A DNA stretch of 64,000 nucleotides from Methylobacterium nonmethylotrophicum (GTDB lineage Bacteria; Pseudomonadota; Alphaproteobacteria; Rhizobiales; Beijerinckiaceae), in contig NZ_SRLB01000024.1 in the NCBI RefSeq assembly GCF_004745635.1, forward strand, positions 1-64,000. Reading direction: 5' to 3'. Position numbers and translations under genes: made by a program. Below, piece by piece: positions 1 to 8,374 of this stretch (positions are counted from its first letter, which is position 1; each line of letters opens with the position of its first letter). The notes beneath the pieces are model-generated. The model worked only from the letters and a program-made list of their open reading frames with translations, had not been told where the DNA came from and did no database searches.

Positions 1-461
1 CGGCCCTCCCAAGAAGGCCGACCCGCAGGGACGACGCCGTCCACGCTTCTCTTTCTCATATGAACTTGTCAAAGAGCCGATCGGGCCAGGGGCCAGATCT
101 CGTACCGTAGAGAACAGACAACAGAGCCAGGTTTGACCGGCCTCTGCTTGCTCGTCTGTCGGGTAGTGCCTCGGGGCCGAGCCGTTCGTCTCGGCGCCCC
201 GTCGGTGAGCGGTCGTTTAAGGGTAGCCGGCTCGCCTGTCAACACGCTCGGAAACCGAAGCTGCGACAGGAGGCGGGCAGGGGACCTGCCGAGCCTCCGC
301 GGCTGGCCTGCGCCTTAGGTGGGGACGCGTGCGCCACGTTCAAGGGCTCGGCTGCCCCAGCGATCGCGAATTCGCCTGGCGGCCGCACCACTTGCGGACC
401 GGCCGAGACCTGCGGGCCGGCTTCCCCTACATAGACGGGCGACGCAGGAGACCGACGGCGG
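1..461. other. No recognisable gene upstream of the first CDS
   Basis: Short open frames at 133-318 and 329-877 have no recognisable domain. The second is largely an alternative frame of the flavoprotein that starts at 462. I see no RNA gene or clear hairpin here. The stretch may hold the promoter of the downstream gene or the end of a gene outside the window. Confidence 0.5.
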
Positions 462-1871
462 ATGCGCATGACCCTTCCTCCCATCGCGGTGATCGGCGCC
501 GGCTTCAGCGGCACCATGGCGGCGCTCCACCTGAGCCGGCTCCTGCCGGAGCGCCCGGTCCTGCTATGCGAGAAGTCCGGTGCCTTCGCGCGGGGCCTGG
601 CCTACGCCACCGCCTGTCCCGATCACCTGCTCAACGTGCGCGCCACCAACATGAGCGCGTTTCCGGACCGGCCGGATCACTTTTCGCGATGGCTCGAGAG
701 CTGCCCTGTCGACGGGGTGGCCTGGACCCGTTCCACGCCGGCCGGGCTGTTCGCGGCCCGCGGGCTCTACGGCCGCTACCTCACCGACCTGCTGCTGGCG
801 GCCCTGTCGGCGCCGGGCCAGGCACCGCGCCTGATGTTGGAGAACGACGAGGTGGTCGATCTCGCGCCGGCGGATGAGGGCTTCTGCCTGACGCTCGCGG
901 CCGGGCGGAGGCGTATGGTCGCCGGCGCGATCCTGGCCTGCGGCAACCTGCGGGCGCCGCCCGGGCCGCGCAGCCGCTACGCCGTCGACCCATGGGACGG
1001 CTCGCCCCTCGACGACCTGCGTCCCGACCTGCCGCTGCTCATCGTGGGGACCGGGCTCACCATGGTCGATGCCGTGGCGGCCTTGCGTCAGCGCGGGTTC
1101 GCCGGGCCGATCCTCGCGGTGTCGCGCCGCGGGTTGCTGCCGCAGGTTCACGCCGCCACGGTACCGTGGCCGGCTCCGGACGTACCTGCAGCGGCGCGAG
1201 GCTCCCTGACGCGCCTGCTGCGCGTCGTGCGTGACGAGGTGCGCCGGGCCGCGGCGGCAGGCGTCGATTGGCGCAGCGTGATCGACGCCCTGCGGGGTGC
1301 GAGCATCGACCTCTGGCGCGGCCTGCCGCTCGCCGAGCAACGCCGCTTCCTCCGTCACGTCCGCGCGTTCTGGGACGTGCACCGCCACCGCATGGCGCCG
1401 CCGGCCGCCGAGATCATCGGCCGTGAGCTGGCCGGCGGCGGCCTGACCCTGATGCGCGCCCGCGTGGTCGCGGTCGAGGATCAGGCCGGGCAGGCCCGGG
1501 TCACGCTGCGCGCCAGGGGCGCCGCGGAGCTGCAGACGGTCGAGGTGCAGCGGATCATCGACGCATCCGGGGTCGCGCGGGTGGCCGATACCGAGGACCT
1601 GCTGCTGCGCCGCCTGATGGGTCGCGGCCTGATCCGCCCGGACGTCCTCGGGCTCGGCCTCTCAGTGGCGGACGATCTCGCGGTGGTGGATCAGCGAGGC
1701 GACGCGAGTCGGCCGCTCTGGACGCTCGGCCCGCTGCTGCGCGGGACCTTGTGGGAATGCACCGCCGTGCCGGACATCCGGGGCCAGGCCGCCGACCTGG
1801 CCCGGCGGGTGGCGACACGGCTACAGGAGGCAGCGCCTGGTGCGGAGCGGGTTCTGGACGAAACCGCGTGA
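462..1871 (+). CDS. FAD/NAD(P)-binding oxidoreductase-like protein
   Basis: This 469-residue protein begins with a dinucleotide-binding Rossmann motif (VIGAGFSGTMAA, about residues 10-21). It has a second glycine-rich motif (LLIVGTGLTMVDAV, about residues 190-205), typical of FAD-NAD(P)-binding proteins that use both flavin and a nicotinamide cofactor. A purine-rich stretch (aggag, 446-450) lies about 11 bases before the ATG at 462. A second ATG at 468 is also possible. No signal peptide or membrane segment is visible, so it should be cytoplasmic. It stands alone, with a long AT-richer gap after it, so the substrate cannot be inferred. The family is often annotated only as FAD/NAD(P)-binding protein. 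Confidence 0.8.
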   Translation: MRMTLPPIAVIGAGFSGTMAALHLSRLLPERPVLLCEKSGAFARGLAYATACPDHLLNVRATNMSAFPDRPDHFSRWLESCPVDGVAWTRSTPAGLFAARGLYGRYLTDLLLAALSAPGQAPRLMLENDEVVDLAPADEGFCLTLAAGRRRMVAGAILACGNLRAPPGPRSRYAVDPWDGSPLDDLRPDLPLLIVGTGLTMVDAVAALRQRGFAGPILAVSRRGLLPQVHAATVPWPAPDVPAAARGSLTRLLRVVRDEVRRAAAAGVDWRSVIDALRGASIDLWRGLPLAEQRRFLRHVRAFWDVHRHRMAPPAAEIIGRELAGGGLTLMRARVVAVEDQAGQARVTLRARGAAELQTVEVQRIIDASGVARVADTEDLLLRRLMGRGLIRPDVLGLGLSVADDLAVVDQRGDASRPLWTLGPLLRGTLWECTAVPDIRGQAADLARRVATRLQEAAPGAERVLDETA

Positions 1872-2219
1872 GTCACCGAGAATGGCCGTCCGTTCAACGG
1901 CTTGGCTCGACCACCGACCGCTCCGAATGTCATTCCATAACATACCTTATGCGAATCGTGTCTACAGGCGCCGGATTGAAAAAGGCCCACTCTGGCTGAT
2001 TGGAAATGGCGCACTCTCCCGTTTCGCGGGCCTGCGGCCCGCATGACAACCGACCGCCGCTCTGACAAGGTTGGCACGGCGTCAGCCAGGCGGTTCGGCC
2101 GAGCTGTGCAGCCACGCGGTCCGACGGAGGCGGCTCCGTCCGCCGGAAGGCTCGCCCGGCCGCCTCGGTCCTTCCCGGCGACGCCGCGCTCTGCCGAGCC
2201 GAAAGCGGGAATCTCGTTC
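1872..2219. promoter_or_regulatory. Intergenic region with probable promoter of the Lrp-type regulator
   Basis: About 350 bases separate the flavoprotein from the Lrp regulator. The part near 1925-1985 is clearly AT-richer than its surroundings, as expected for a promoter. An in-frame extension of the regulator from 2043 is open, but it is proline/arginine-rich and unlike the family, so I treat it as non-coding. Confidence 0.35.
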
Positions 2220-2717
2220 GTGAACCAGCAGACGACCAGGCTCGACCGGATCGACATGAGGATCCTCGTCGAGCTGCAGAAGAACGGGCGGATGACCAAC
2301 GTGACGCTGGCGGACGCCGTCGGCCTGTCGGCGAGCCCGTGCCTGCTCAGGGTCAAGCGCATGGAGCAGGCCGGCTACATCACGGGCTACGGCGCCCACA
2401 TCGCCCTGCCGAAGCTCGGCGAGACCGTGACGGTGTTCACCGAGATCACGCTGAGCGGCCACGCCCCGGAATATTTCCAGCGCTTCGAGCAGTCCCTGCG
2501 CAAGGTCGACGAGGCGATGGAGGCCCACCTCGTCAGCGGCGGCTACGACTACCTGGTGAAGTTCGTCACCCGCGGCCTGTCGCATTACCAGGACGTGATC
2601 GAGGCGCTGCTCGAGCGCAACGTCGGCATCGCCAAGTACTTCAGCTACATCGTGCTGCGCACGCCGATCGTGAAGACCGAACTTCCGCTCGCCACCCTGT
2701 TCGGCGACGCGCGCTGA
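2220..2717 (+). CDS. Lrp/AsnC family transcriptional regulator
   Basis: The N-terminal helix-turn-helix begins with the family hallmark LDRIDMRILVELQKNGRMTN and continues through LADAVGLSASPCLLRVKRM. An AsnC ligand-binding/oligomerisation domain follows (HLVSGGYDYLVKFVTRGL). I chose the GTG at 2220, which gives 165 residues, the usual size for the family. The open frame from 2043 would add 59 low-complexity residues. The gene converges on the GNAT gene at the end of the catabolic operon (34 bp apart). Lrp-type regulators often control nearby amino-acid or amine catabolic genes, so it may sense a metabolite of that pathway. That link is an inference from position. Confidence 0.88.
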   Translation: MNQQTTRLDRIDMRILVELQKNGRMTNVTLADAVGLSASPCLLRVKRMEQAGYITGYGAHIALPKLGETVTVFTEITLSGHAPEYFQRFEQSLRKVDEAMEAHLVSGGYDYLVKFVTRGLSHYQDVIEALLERNVGIAKYFSYIVLRTPIVKTELPLATLFGDAR

Positions 2718-2722
2718 GACGC

Positions 2723-2738
2723 GGCGGGGCGAGCGCCC
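2723..2738. terminator. GC hairpin between convergent genes
   Basis: A 6-bp stem (cggggc/gccccg) with a 4-base loop lies between the stops of the Lrp regulator and the convergent GNAT gene. It could end transcription in both directions. There is no T-run, so this is tentative. Confidence 0.4.
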
Positions 2739-2751
2739 CGACGGTCGCGGC

Positions 2752-3606
2752 CTAACCGAGGGCCTGGTTGGTGAGGGTGAAGACGCGGGCCGGCCCGGTC
2801 GCGGGCGGCGTGCCGCGGGTCATCGTCAGGCCCCGGTCGACATTGCCGAGGCCGCTTGCCTCCGCGAAGGCGACGAGCGGGCCGTCACGCTCCGGCGTGT
2901 CGAGGCGCAGGAAGGTGCCGGCATGGGTCCGCACGTGCGGGCTCGCCAGCGCCACCGCGGCCTCGGGCTCCGTCGCGATGAGCGGGCCGACGACGTGGCC
3001 GCGGCCGAAGGGCCGGCAGACCGAGAAACCGGCGATCCGGCCGCCCTCCTCCAGCACGAAGGTCCGGCCGACCCGGCGCAGGGCCGCGAGCAGGCGGGTC
3101 CGGTCGCCCCCGAACGCCGCGCGGTCGAGAGCCGCGATGGCGGGCCAGTCGGCCTCGGCCGCCGCGCGCACCCGCGGGTCGTCGATGGCGGCCGCCGCGT
3201 CCGCTGTGCCCTGGTACTGCGTGACCGTGCCGGTCGGGCGAAACCCTTCCGCCTCGTAGAGGCGCTGGCCGGCCGCGGTGGCGGTGAGCCGGATCGTGCG
3301 GTCGCCGGCGGCGGAAAAAATCTCGCGCATCATGCGCCGGCCGGTGCCCTTCGCCTGCATCCGGGGCGAGACGATCACCATGCCGATCGTGGCCAGGCCC
3401 TCGCCGAAGGGCCACCACATCGCCGAGCCCATCACCCGGCCGGCATCGTCGCAGGCGACGACGCCGTGGCCGAGTTCCAGCACCAGGCGCCAGTCGTCGG
3501 GCCGGTGCGGCCAGCGCACCTCGACCGAGAGGCCGTGCACCGCCTCGATATCGGCCTCGCTCATCGGGCGGATCGTCGTCAGGGCGATGGTCGTCGGACT
3601 GGTCAT
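2752..3606 (-). CDS. GNAT family N-acetyltransferase (two-domain)
   Basis: This 284-residue protein has an N-terminal GNAT fold with the acetyl-CoA loop signature (VSPRMQAKGTGRRMM, about residues 80-95). A second acetyltransferase-like half follows (about 145-280, containing VLEEGGRIAGFSVCRPFGRG). Proteins of this layout acetylate small amines or amino acids. It is the last gene of the leftward cluster, 44 bp after the aldehyde dehydrogenase start. Its place there suggests it modifies an intermediate of the same pathway, but the substrate is unknown. Confidence 0.85.
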   Translation of the reverse strand: MTSPTTIALTTIRPMSEADIEAVHGLSVEVRWPHRPDDWRLVLELGHGVVACDDAGRVMGSAMWWPFGEGLATIGMVIVSPRMQAKGTGRRMMREIFSAAGDRTIRLTATAAGQRLYEAEGFRPTGTVTQYQGTADAAAAIDDPRVRAAAEADWPAIAALDRAAFGGDRTRLLAALRRVGRTFVLEEGGRIAGFSVCRPFGRGHVVGPLIATEPEAAVALASPHVRTHAGTFLRLDTPERDGPLVAFAEASGLGNVDRGLTMTRGTPPATGPARVFTLTNQALG

Positions 3607-3650
3607 CGCGTCGGGTCTCCGTGCGGGGCCGTGATCACAGGCCGCCCAAG

Positions 3651-5111
3651 TTACAGCCCACCCATATGGAAGGACTTCAGTTCCAGGTACTCGTCGATGC
3701 CGTAGCCCGAGCCCTCGCGGCCGAGGCCCGACTGCTTGACGCCGCCGAAGGGTGCGGCCTCCAGCGACACCGTGCCGGTGTTGAGCCCGACCATGCCGAA
3801 TTCGAGCGCCTCGCCGACCCGCCAGGCCCGGCGGATGTCGGAGGTGTAGAAGTACGAGGCGAGGCCGAACGGCGTCGCGTTGGCGATGGCGATCGCCTCC
3901 TCCTCGCGGGAGAAGCGCATCAGCGGCGCCAGCGGGCCGAAGGTCTCCTCGTTCGCCAGCCGCATGCCGGTCTCGGCCCCGGTCAGGACCAGGGGCGGCA
4001 CGAAGCGGCCGCTGATCGCGTCGGGGTCGCCCGCCGCCAGCCGGGCGCCGCGGGCGAGGGCGTCCTCGAGATGCGCCGTCACCTTGGCAACCGCCGCATC
4101 GGTGATGAGCGGCCCGATCGTGACGCCCGGCGTGAAGCCGTTGCCGAGGGTGAGTTTTTCAGCGGCCTCGGCGAGGCGCGCGGCGAAGCGGTCGTGGATG
4201 CCGTCCTGCACCAGGATCCGGTTGGCGCAGACGCAGGTCTGGCCGGCATTCCTGAACTTCGAGGCCATCGCGCCCGCGACCGCGAGGTCGAGGTCCGCGT
4301 CGTCGAAGACGATGAACGGCGCGTTGCCGCCGAGCTCGAGGCTCAGCCGCTTGATGGTCGGGGCCGACTGCGCCATCAGCAGACGCCCGACCGCGGTCGA
4401 GCCGGTGAAGGAGAGCTTGCGCACCGTCTCGCTGCCGGTCATCTCGGCGCCGATCGGCTGAGGGTGGCCGGTGACGACGCTGAACACCCCCTTCGGCACC
4501 CCTGCCCGCTCGGCCAGCACCGCCAGCGCCAGGGCCGAGAACGGCGTGAGGTCCGCGGGCTTGACCACGATCGGGCAGCCGGCCGCGAAGGCCGGCGCCA
4601 CCTTGCGGGTGATCATCGCGATCGGAAAGTTCCACGGCGTGATCGCCGCACAGACGCCGACCGGCTCCTTCAGCACCAGCACCCGGCGGTCGCCGGACGG
4701 TGCGGTGAAGACGTCGCCGGTGATACGGCGCGCCTCCTCCGCGAACCACTTCACGAAGCTCGCCCCGTAGGCGACCTCGCCGCGGGCCTCCGCCAGCGGC
4801 TTGCCCTGCTCGGCCGTCATGATCGCCGCCAGATCCTCGGCGTGGTCGAGGATCAGGGCGTTCCAGCGCTCGAGGATCGCGGCCCGCTCCGCCGGCTTCG
4901 TGCGGCGCCAGGCCGGAAAGGCGGATTCGGCCGAAGCGATCGCCGTGCGGGTCTCGGCGCCGCCGCAATCCGGCACCGTACCGATCGTCTCGCCCGTCGC
5001 CGGGTCGGTCACCGGCAGGCTGGCGCCGGACTCCGCGTCGCGCCAGGCGCCGGCGATGAAGGCCTGGAACCGCAGGAGCGCAGGGTCGCGCAGGGTGTCC
5101 TTGGTAACCAT
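3651..5111 (-). CDS. Aldehyde dehydrogenase, succinate-semialdehyde (GabD) type
   Basis: 486 residues, the normal length for NAD(P)-dependent aldehyde dehydrogenases. Visible hallmarks are ITPWNFPIAMITRKVAPA (cofactor/oxyanion asparagine), the general-base motif LELGGNAPFIVFDDADLDLA and the catalytic cysteine in NAGQTCVCANR. The paired cysteines and the overall pattern resemble GabD (succinate or glutarate semialdehyde dehydrogenase). It follows the second aldehyde dehydrogenase by 17 bp on the same strand, so the two are probably cotranscribed. Two successive aldehyde oxidations would fit degradation of a diamine or amino acid. The exact substrate is inferred. Confidence 0.88.
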   Translation of the reverse strand: MVTKDTLRDPALLRFQAFIAGAWRDAESGASLPVTDPATGETIGTVPDCGGAETRTAIASAESAFPAWRRTKPAERAAILERWNALILDHAEDLAAIMTAEQGKPLAEARGEVAYGASFVKWFAEEARRITGDVFTAPSGDRRVLVLKEPVGVCAAITPWNFPIAMITRKVAPAFAAGCPIVVKPADLTPFSALALAVLAERAGVPKGVFSVVTGHPQPIGAEMTGSETVRKLSFTGSTAVGRLLMAQSAPTIKRLSLELGGNAPFIVFDDADLDLAVAGAMASKFRNAGQTCVCANRILVQDGIHDRFAARLAEAAEKLTLGNGFTPGVTIGPLITDAAVAKVTAHLEDALARGARLAAGDPDAISGRFVPPLVLTGAETGMRLANEETFGPLAPLMRFSREEEAIAIANATPFGLASYFYTSDIRRAWRVGEALEFGMVGLNTGTVSLEAAPFGGVKQSGLGREGSGYGIDEYLELKSFHMGGL

Positions 5112-5128
5112 GGAGGCCTCCGGGGCTC

Positions 5129-6613
5129 TCAGAACGCGATCAGGACGCTCTTGTGGCGCAGATTCGCCTCGACCGCCTGGCGGCCGAGATCCTTCCCAAT
5201 GCCCGAACGCTTGAAGCCGCCGGTCGGGACCACGAAGTCGGCGGTGCGGCCGTAGCGGTTGATCCAGACCGTGCCGGCCTGGATCCGGCGCATCGCCCGC
5301 ATCGCCTTGCCGATATCACCGGTATGGACGCCCGCGGCGAGGCCGTAATCCGGATGGTCGGCGAGCGCGATGCCCTGTTCCTCGCCGCTGAAGGTCTGCA
5401 CGGTCAGGACGGGCCCGAAGATCTCCTCGCGGGCGGCCGGCATGTCGGGCGTGACGTTCGTCAGGATGGTCGGCGCGTACCAGGCGCCCGCGTTGCGCCC
5501 GGGCATCGGCCCGCCGCCGCACAGGACCGTGGCGCCGGCCGCGATCGTGCGGCGCACGATGTCGTCGATGCGGTCGAGCTGGCGGCGCGACACGATCGGC
5601 GCGAAGCCGGTCCCGGCCTCCCAGGTCGGGCCAGGCCGCACGGCCGAGAAGCACGCCACGAGCGCGTCGAGCATCGCGTCGGCGACCGGCTCCTCGACGA
5701 TCAGCCGCGAGCCGGCGACGCAGACCTGGCCGGCATTGTACAGGATCGAGCCGGCGACGTCGCCGGCGGTCTTGGCGAGGTCCGGCACGTCCGCGAAGAC
5801 GAGCTGCGGGCTCTTGCCGCCGAGCTCCAGGGTCACCGGCTTGACGCCGCTCGCCGCGCTCGCGGCCATGATCGCGGCGCCGGTCAGGGTCGAGCCGGTG
5901 AACGAGATCTTGCCCACTCGCGGGTGGCGGCAGAGCGCGTCGCCGGTGGTGCGTCCGTCGCCCTGGATCACGGTCAGGAGGCCTGGCGGCAGCCCGGCCT
6001 CGACCGCGATCTCGGCGAGGCGCAAGGTCGAGAACGGCGTCAGCTCGGACGGCTTGACCACGACGGCGTTGCCGGCGGCGAGCGCCGCGCCGGCCTTCCA
6101 CGACACCATCGAGAGCGGAAAATTCCACGGCGTGATCGCCGCGACGACGCCGTAGGGCTCGGACACGACGAGGCCGAGATGGTCCGAGCGGGTCGCCGCC
6201 ACCTCGCCGCCGAGCTTGTCGGCGTATTCGGCGAAGAACCGGAAGGCTTCCGCCGTCGCCGGCACGTCGTAGGCCATCGCGTCGGTGATCGGGCGGGTCG
6301 AGGACAAGGCCTCCAGTTGCCCGAGCGCGCACCCGTCGGCCTCGATCAGGTCGGCGAAGCGGCGCAGCACCCTCGCCCGCTCCCGCGGCGCGCAGGCGCC
6401 CCAGCCGCTCTGCGCCTGCGCCGCCGCCGCGTCCGTCACGGCCCGGTCGACCGTGGCGGCGTCGGCCACCGGCAGTTCGGCGATGACCTGCCCGTCGGAC
6501 GGGCGGATCACGGGCAAGCCGGGACCGCCGGTCTCGAGCCGGCCGGCGATGAAATGACCGTTCGGGATCCGGATCGAGGCCGGATCGAAGGAGAGCGTGT
6601 CGCAGCTCGGCAT
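5129..6613 (-). CDS. Aldehyde dehydrogenase, betaine/aminoaldehyde type
   Basis: 494 residues with the full family signature: ITPWNFPLSMVSWKAGAALA, base motif LELGGKSPQLVFAD and catalytic cysteine in NAGQVCVAGSR. The pattern is closer to betaine-aldehyde and gamma-aminobutyraldehyde dehydrogenases than to GabD. It lies between the cupin gene (55 bp upstream) and the GabD-like gene (17 bp downstream), so it belongs to the same leftward operon. A pathway of amine to aminoaldehyde to semialdehyde would use both enzymes in turn. No amine oxidase or transaminase is present in the window to complete it. Confidence 0.87.
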   Translation of the reverse strand: MPSCDTLSFDPASIRIPNGHFIAGRLETGGPGLPVIRPSDGQVIAELPVADAATVDRAVTDAAAAQAQSGWGACAPRERARVLRRFADLIEADGCALGQLEALSSTRPITDAMAYDVPATAEAFRFFAEYADKLGGEVAATRSDHLGLVVSEPYGVVAAITPWNFPLSMVSWKAGAALAAGNAVVVKPSELTPFSTLRLAEIAVEAGLPPGLLTVIQGDGRTTGDALCRHPRVGKISFTGSTLTGAAIMAASAASGVKPVTLELGGKSPQLVFADVPDLAKTAGDVAGSILYNAGQVCVAGSRLIVEEPVADAMLDALVACFSAVRPGPTWEAGTGFAPIVSRRQLDRIDDIVRRTIAAGATVLCGGGPMPGRNAGAWYAPTILTNVTPDMPAAREEIFGPVLTVQTFSGEEQGIALADHPDYGLAAGVHTGDIGKAMRAMRRIQAGTVWINRYGRTADFVVPTGGFKRSGIGKDLGRQAVEANLRHKSVLIAF

Positions 6614-6668
6614 GGCTTTGTCGTCGCTTCTCGCAGGACGGGCAGGCGGGAGGGGCGGATGAGTCGCG

Positions 6669-7394
6669 TCAGGCCGGCCGGTGGATGGCGTAGACCTTGG
6701 CGACGTCCTCGCGGCTCTCCCAAGAGCAGGAGGCGCCGGCCTCGACCAGGAAGACGTCGCCCTTCACGAAGGTCGCCTCGCGGCCGGTCTCGTCCACCAC
6801 AGTGACCGCACCGGCGAGCAGGTGCATCAGCTCGTGATGGCGGTAGCGCATCGGCCGGCGGTGATAGGGCGTCGAATCCCACACCCCGCACAGGAAGGTG
6901 CCATCCGCCGAGGTGAAGTCGGTGTGGTTGCGGCAGGACGGCGTCTCGCCGACGAGGAGGTCCGCCGTCGGCGGGTTCGAGCGGGCGAGTGCCGCGCCGC
7001 GGTCGATCCGCACCGGGCCCCGCCCGGTCTCGGCCTCCGCGGCGTACGCCATCACGATCACCCGCGCCCCGGCCGCGCTCGCCCAGGTAAAGCCCGCGCC
7101 CATCGGCAGGACGACGCTGTCGTCGGCCGCGAGACGCTCGACCCGGCCGTCGGCGCCGGTGATCGCGACGTCGCCCTCGAGGACGATCGCGAAGGCGTCC
7201 GCCCGGCAGGCCGCGACCGCGCCGGTCCCGGCCGGCAGCAGGAGCGCGACGAGGCGCAGGCGCGGATCGGCGAGCGGCAGCTGATGTGCGCCCGCGAGCC
7301 AGTCGTCGCCGGAGGCCGGGGCGGCCTCGGCCGCGAAGGCGCGCAGGTCGTGGAAGCTCCGCACGGCGGCGGGCATGGCGAGGGCGGCGCTCAC
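6669..7394 (-). CDS. Double-cupin protein with C-terminal DUF861/EutQ-like cupin
   Basis: I chose the GTG at 7394, which overlaps the stop of the HAD gene as GTGA and gives 241 residues. An ATG at 7376 (235 residues) is the alternative. The N-terminal half has a degenerate cupin barrel (ALLLPAGTGAVAACRADAFA). The C-terminal half carries the DUF861 pattern (CGVWDSTPYHRRPMRYRHHE, then GDVFLVEAGASCSWES). Histidines in the RYRHHELMH stretch could bind a metal. Cupins of this kind occur in amine and ureide catabolic operons. Here it sits between the HAD hydrolase and two aldehyde dehydrogenases. A longer open frame exists upstream but overlaps the HAD gene. Confidence 0.8.
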   Translation of the reverse strand: MSAALAMPAAVRSFHDLRAFAAEAAPASGDDWLAGAHQLPLADPRLRLVALLLPAGTGAVAACRADAFAIVLEGDVAITGADGRVERLAADDSVVLPMGAGFTWASAAGARVIVMAYAAEAETGRGPVRIDRGAALARSNPPTADLLVGETPSCRNHTDFTSADGTFLCGVWDSTPYHRRPMRYRHHELMHLLAGAVTVVDETGREATFVKGDVFLVEAGASCSWESREDVAKVYAIHRPA

Positions 7395-8059
7395 AGGCCG
7401 AGCAGCCCCGGCAGGCCGCTTACGTCCTTGATCTCGTGGTAGCCGTAAGCGGGATTGGCCGGCTCGTGGCCGCGGTTGACCCAGACCTTGTTGGTGATGC
7501 GCAGGTCGTGCGCGGTCATCAGGTCGTAGCGGAAGCTCGACGAGCAGTGCAGGATGTCCTGCGGGCCGCAGCCGAGCTGGTCGAGCATGTACTCGAAGGC
7601 CTGCATCCGCGGCTTGTAGGCCTGGGCCTCCTGCGCCGTATAGGCGGCGTGGAACGGCGCGCCGAGCTTGGCGATCGCGTGCGGGATCAGGTCGGTCATC
7701 GAGTTCGACAGGACCACCAGGGGGAATTCCCTGGCGACCTTCGAGAGCCCCTCGACCACGTCCGGATGGGGGCCCCAGGTCGGCACCGCGGCATAGACCG
7801 CGTCCGCGTCGCTGTCGCGGTACGCAACCCCGTTGAGCCGGCAGGTGCGGATCAGCGCGTTGGCGACCACGTCCCGGTAGGGCTTCCACGGGCCCAGCAC
7901 CTCGTCGAGGCGGTAGGCGGAGAAGTCGTCCACGAAGGCGTCCATGCGCTCTGCCGGGACCCGGTCGGCGTAGAGCCGGCGGGCGACGGGCGCCATCTCG
8001 AAATCAATCAGCGTGCCGTAGCAGTCGAAGGTGATGTACTTGGGCGACAGGCGGGCCAT
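7391..8059 (-). CDS. HAD-superfamily hydrolase, haloacid dehalogenase type II
   Basis: 222 residues. Motif I with the nucleophilic aspartate is at the N-terminus (ITFDCYGTLIDFE). Motif II serine is in VVLSNSMTDL, and the motif III lysine lies in AQAYKPRMQAFEYML. Motif IV is represented by LHCSSSFRYDLMTAHD. This is the pattern of (S)-2-haloacid dehalogenases, although many members act on other carbon-halogen or phosphate substrates. It is the first gene of the leftward operon and overlaps the cupin gene by 4 bp. Its promoter should lie in the 315-bp gap shared with the divergent dehydrogenase. The true substrate is unknown. Confidence 0.87.
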   Translation of the reverse strand: MARLSPKYITFDCYGTLIDFEMAPVARRLYADRVPAERMDAFVDDFSAYRLDEVLGPWKPYRDVVANALIRTCRLNGVAYRDSDADAVYAAVPTWGPHPDVVEGLSKVAREFPLVVLSNSMTDLIPHAIAKLGAPFHAAYTAQEAQAYKPRMQAFEYMLDQLGCGPQDILHCSSSFRYDLMTAHDLRITNKVWVNRGHEPANPAYGYHEIKDVSGLPGLLGL

Positions 8060-8374
8060 CGGGGGTCTCCCTGCGGGGTCAAGCCGTGCCGGAACCCTAA
8101 GGCGGGTCGACGGTCTCCGGACTCCGTTGTGCCGGCCCCGGCGGTGGCGTTCCTGCGCTTTCGGCCCGCCCGCACGGCAGGTCCTGCCGGACGGGCGGAT
8201 CGCCCACCCGCCGGCCGCCCCCGGTAATGCGCCTCGCGGCAGCCTCTGCCGCCGTGGGCTCGCCCCTCGCGCCGATTCCGCTTGCCGGCGGCGCCGGATT
8301 CGGCGTCTCCCGCGCGCCGCGCGCGCCTATCGTTGGATCATCCGCGGGAAACGTCCCCATCGAGCCGAGGCCTC
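8060..8374. promoter_or_regulatory. Divergent intergenic region
   Basis: About 315 bases lie between the divergent HAD operon and the D-2-hydroxyacid dehydrogenase. The stretch is uniformly GC-rich and I could not pick out a -35/-10 pair or operator by eye. A purine-rich ribosome-binding segment (gccgagg, ending at 8370) precedes the ATG at 8375. Confidence 0.35.

Noticed and set aside
3621..6805. Long plus-strand frames over the two aldehyde dehydrogenases
   Set aside because: Composition is Arg/Gly/Ala-biased with no domain, and the opposite strand carries clear catalytic motifs.
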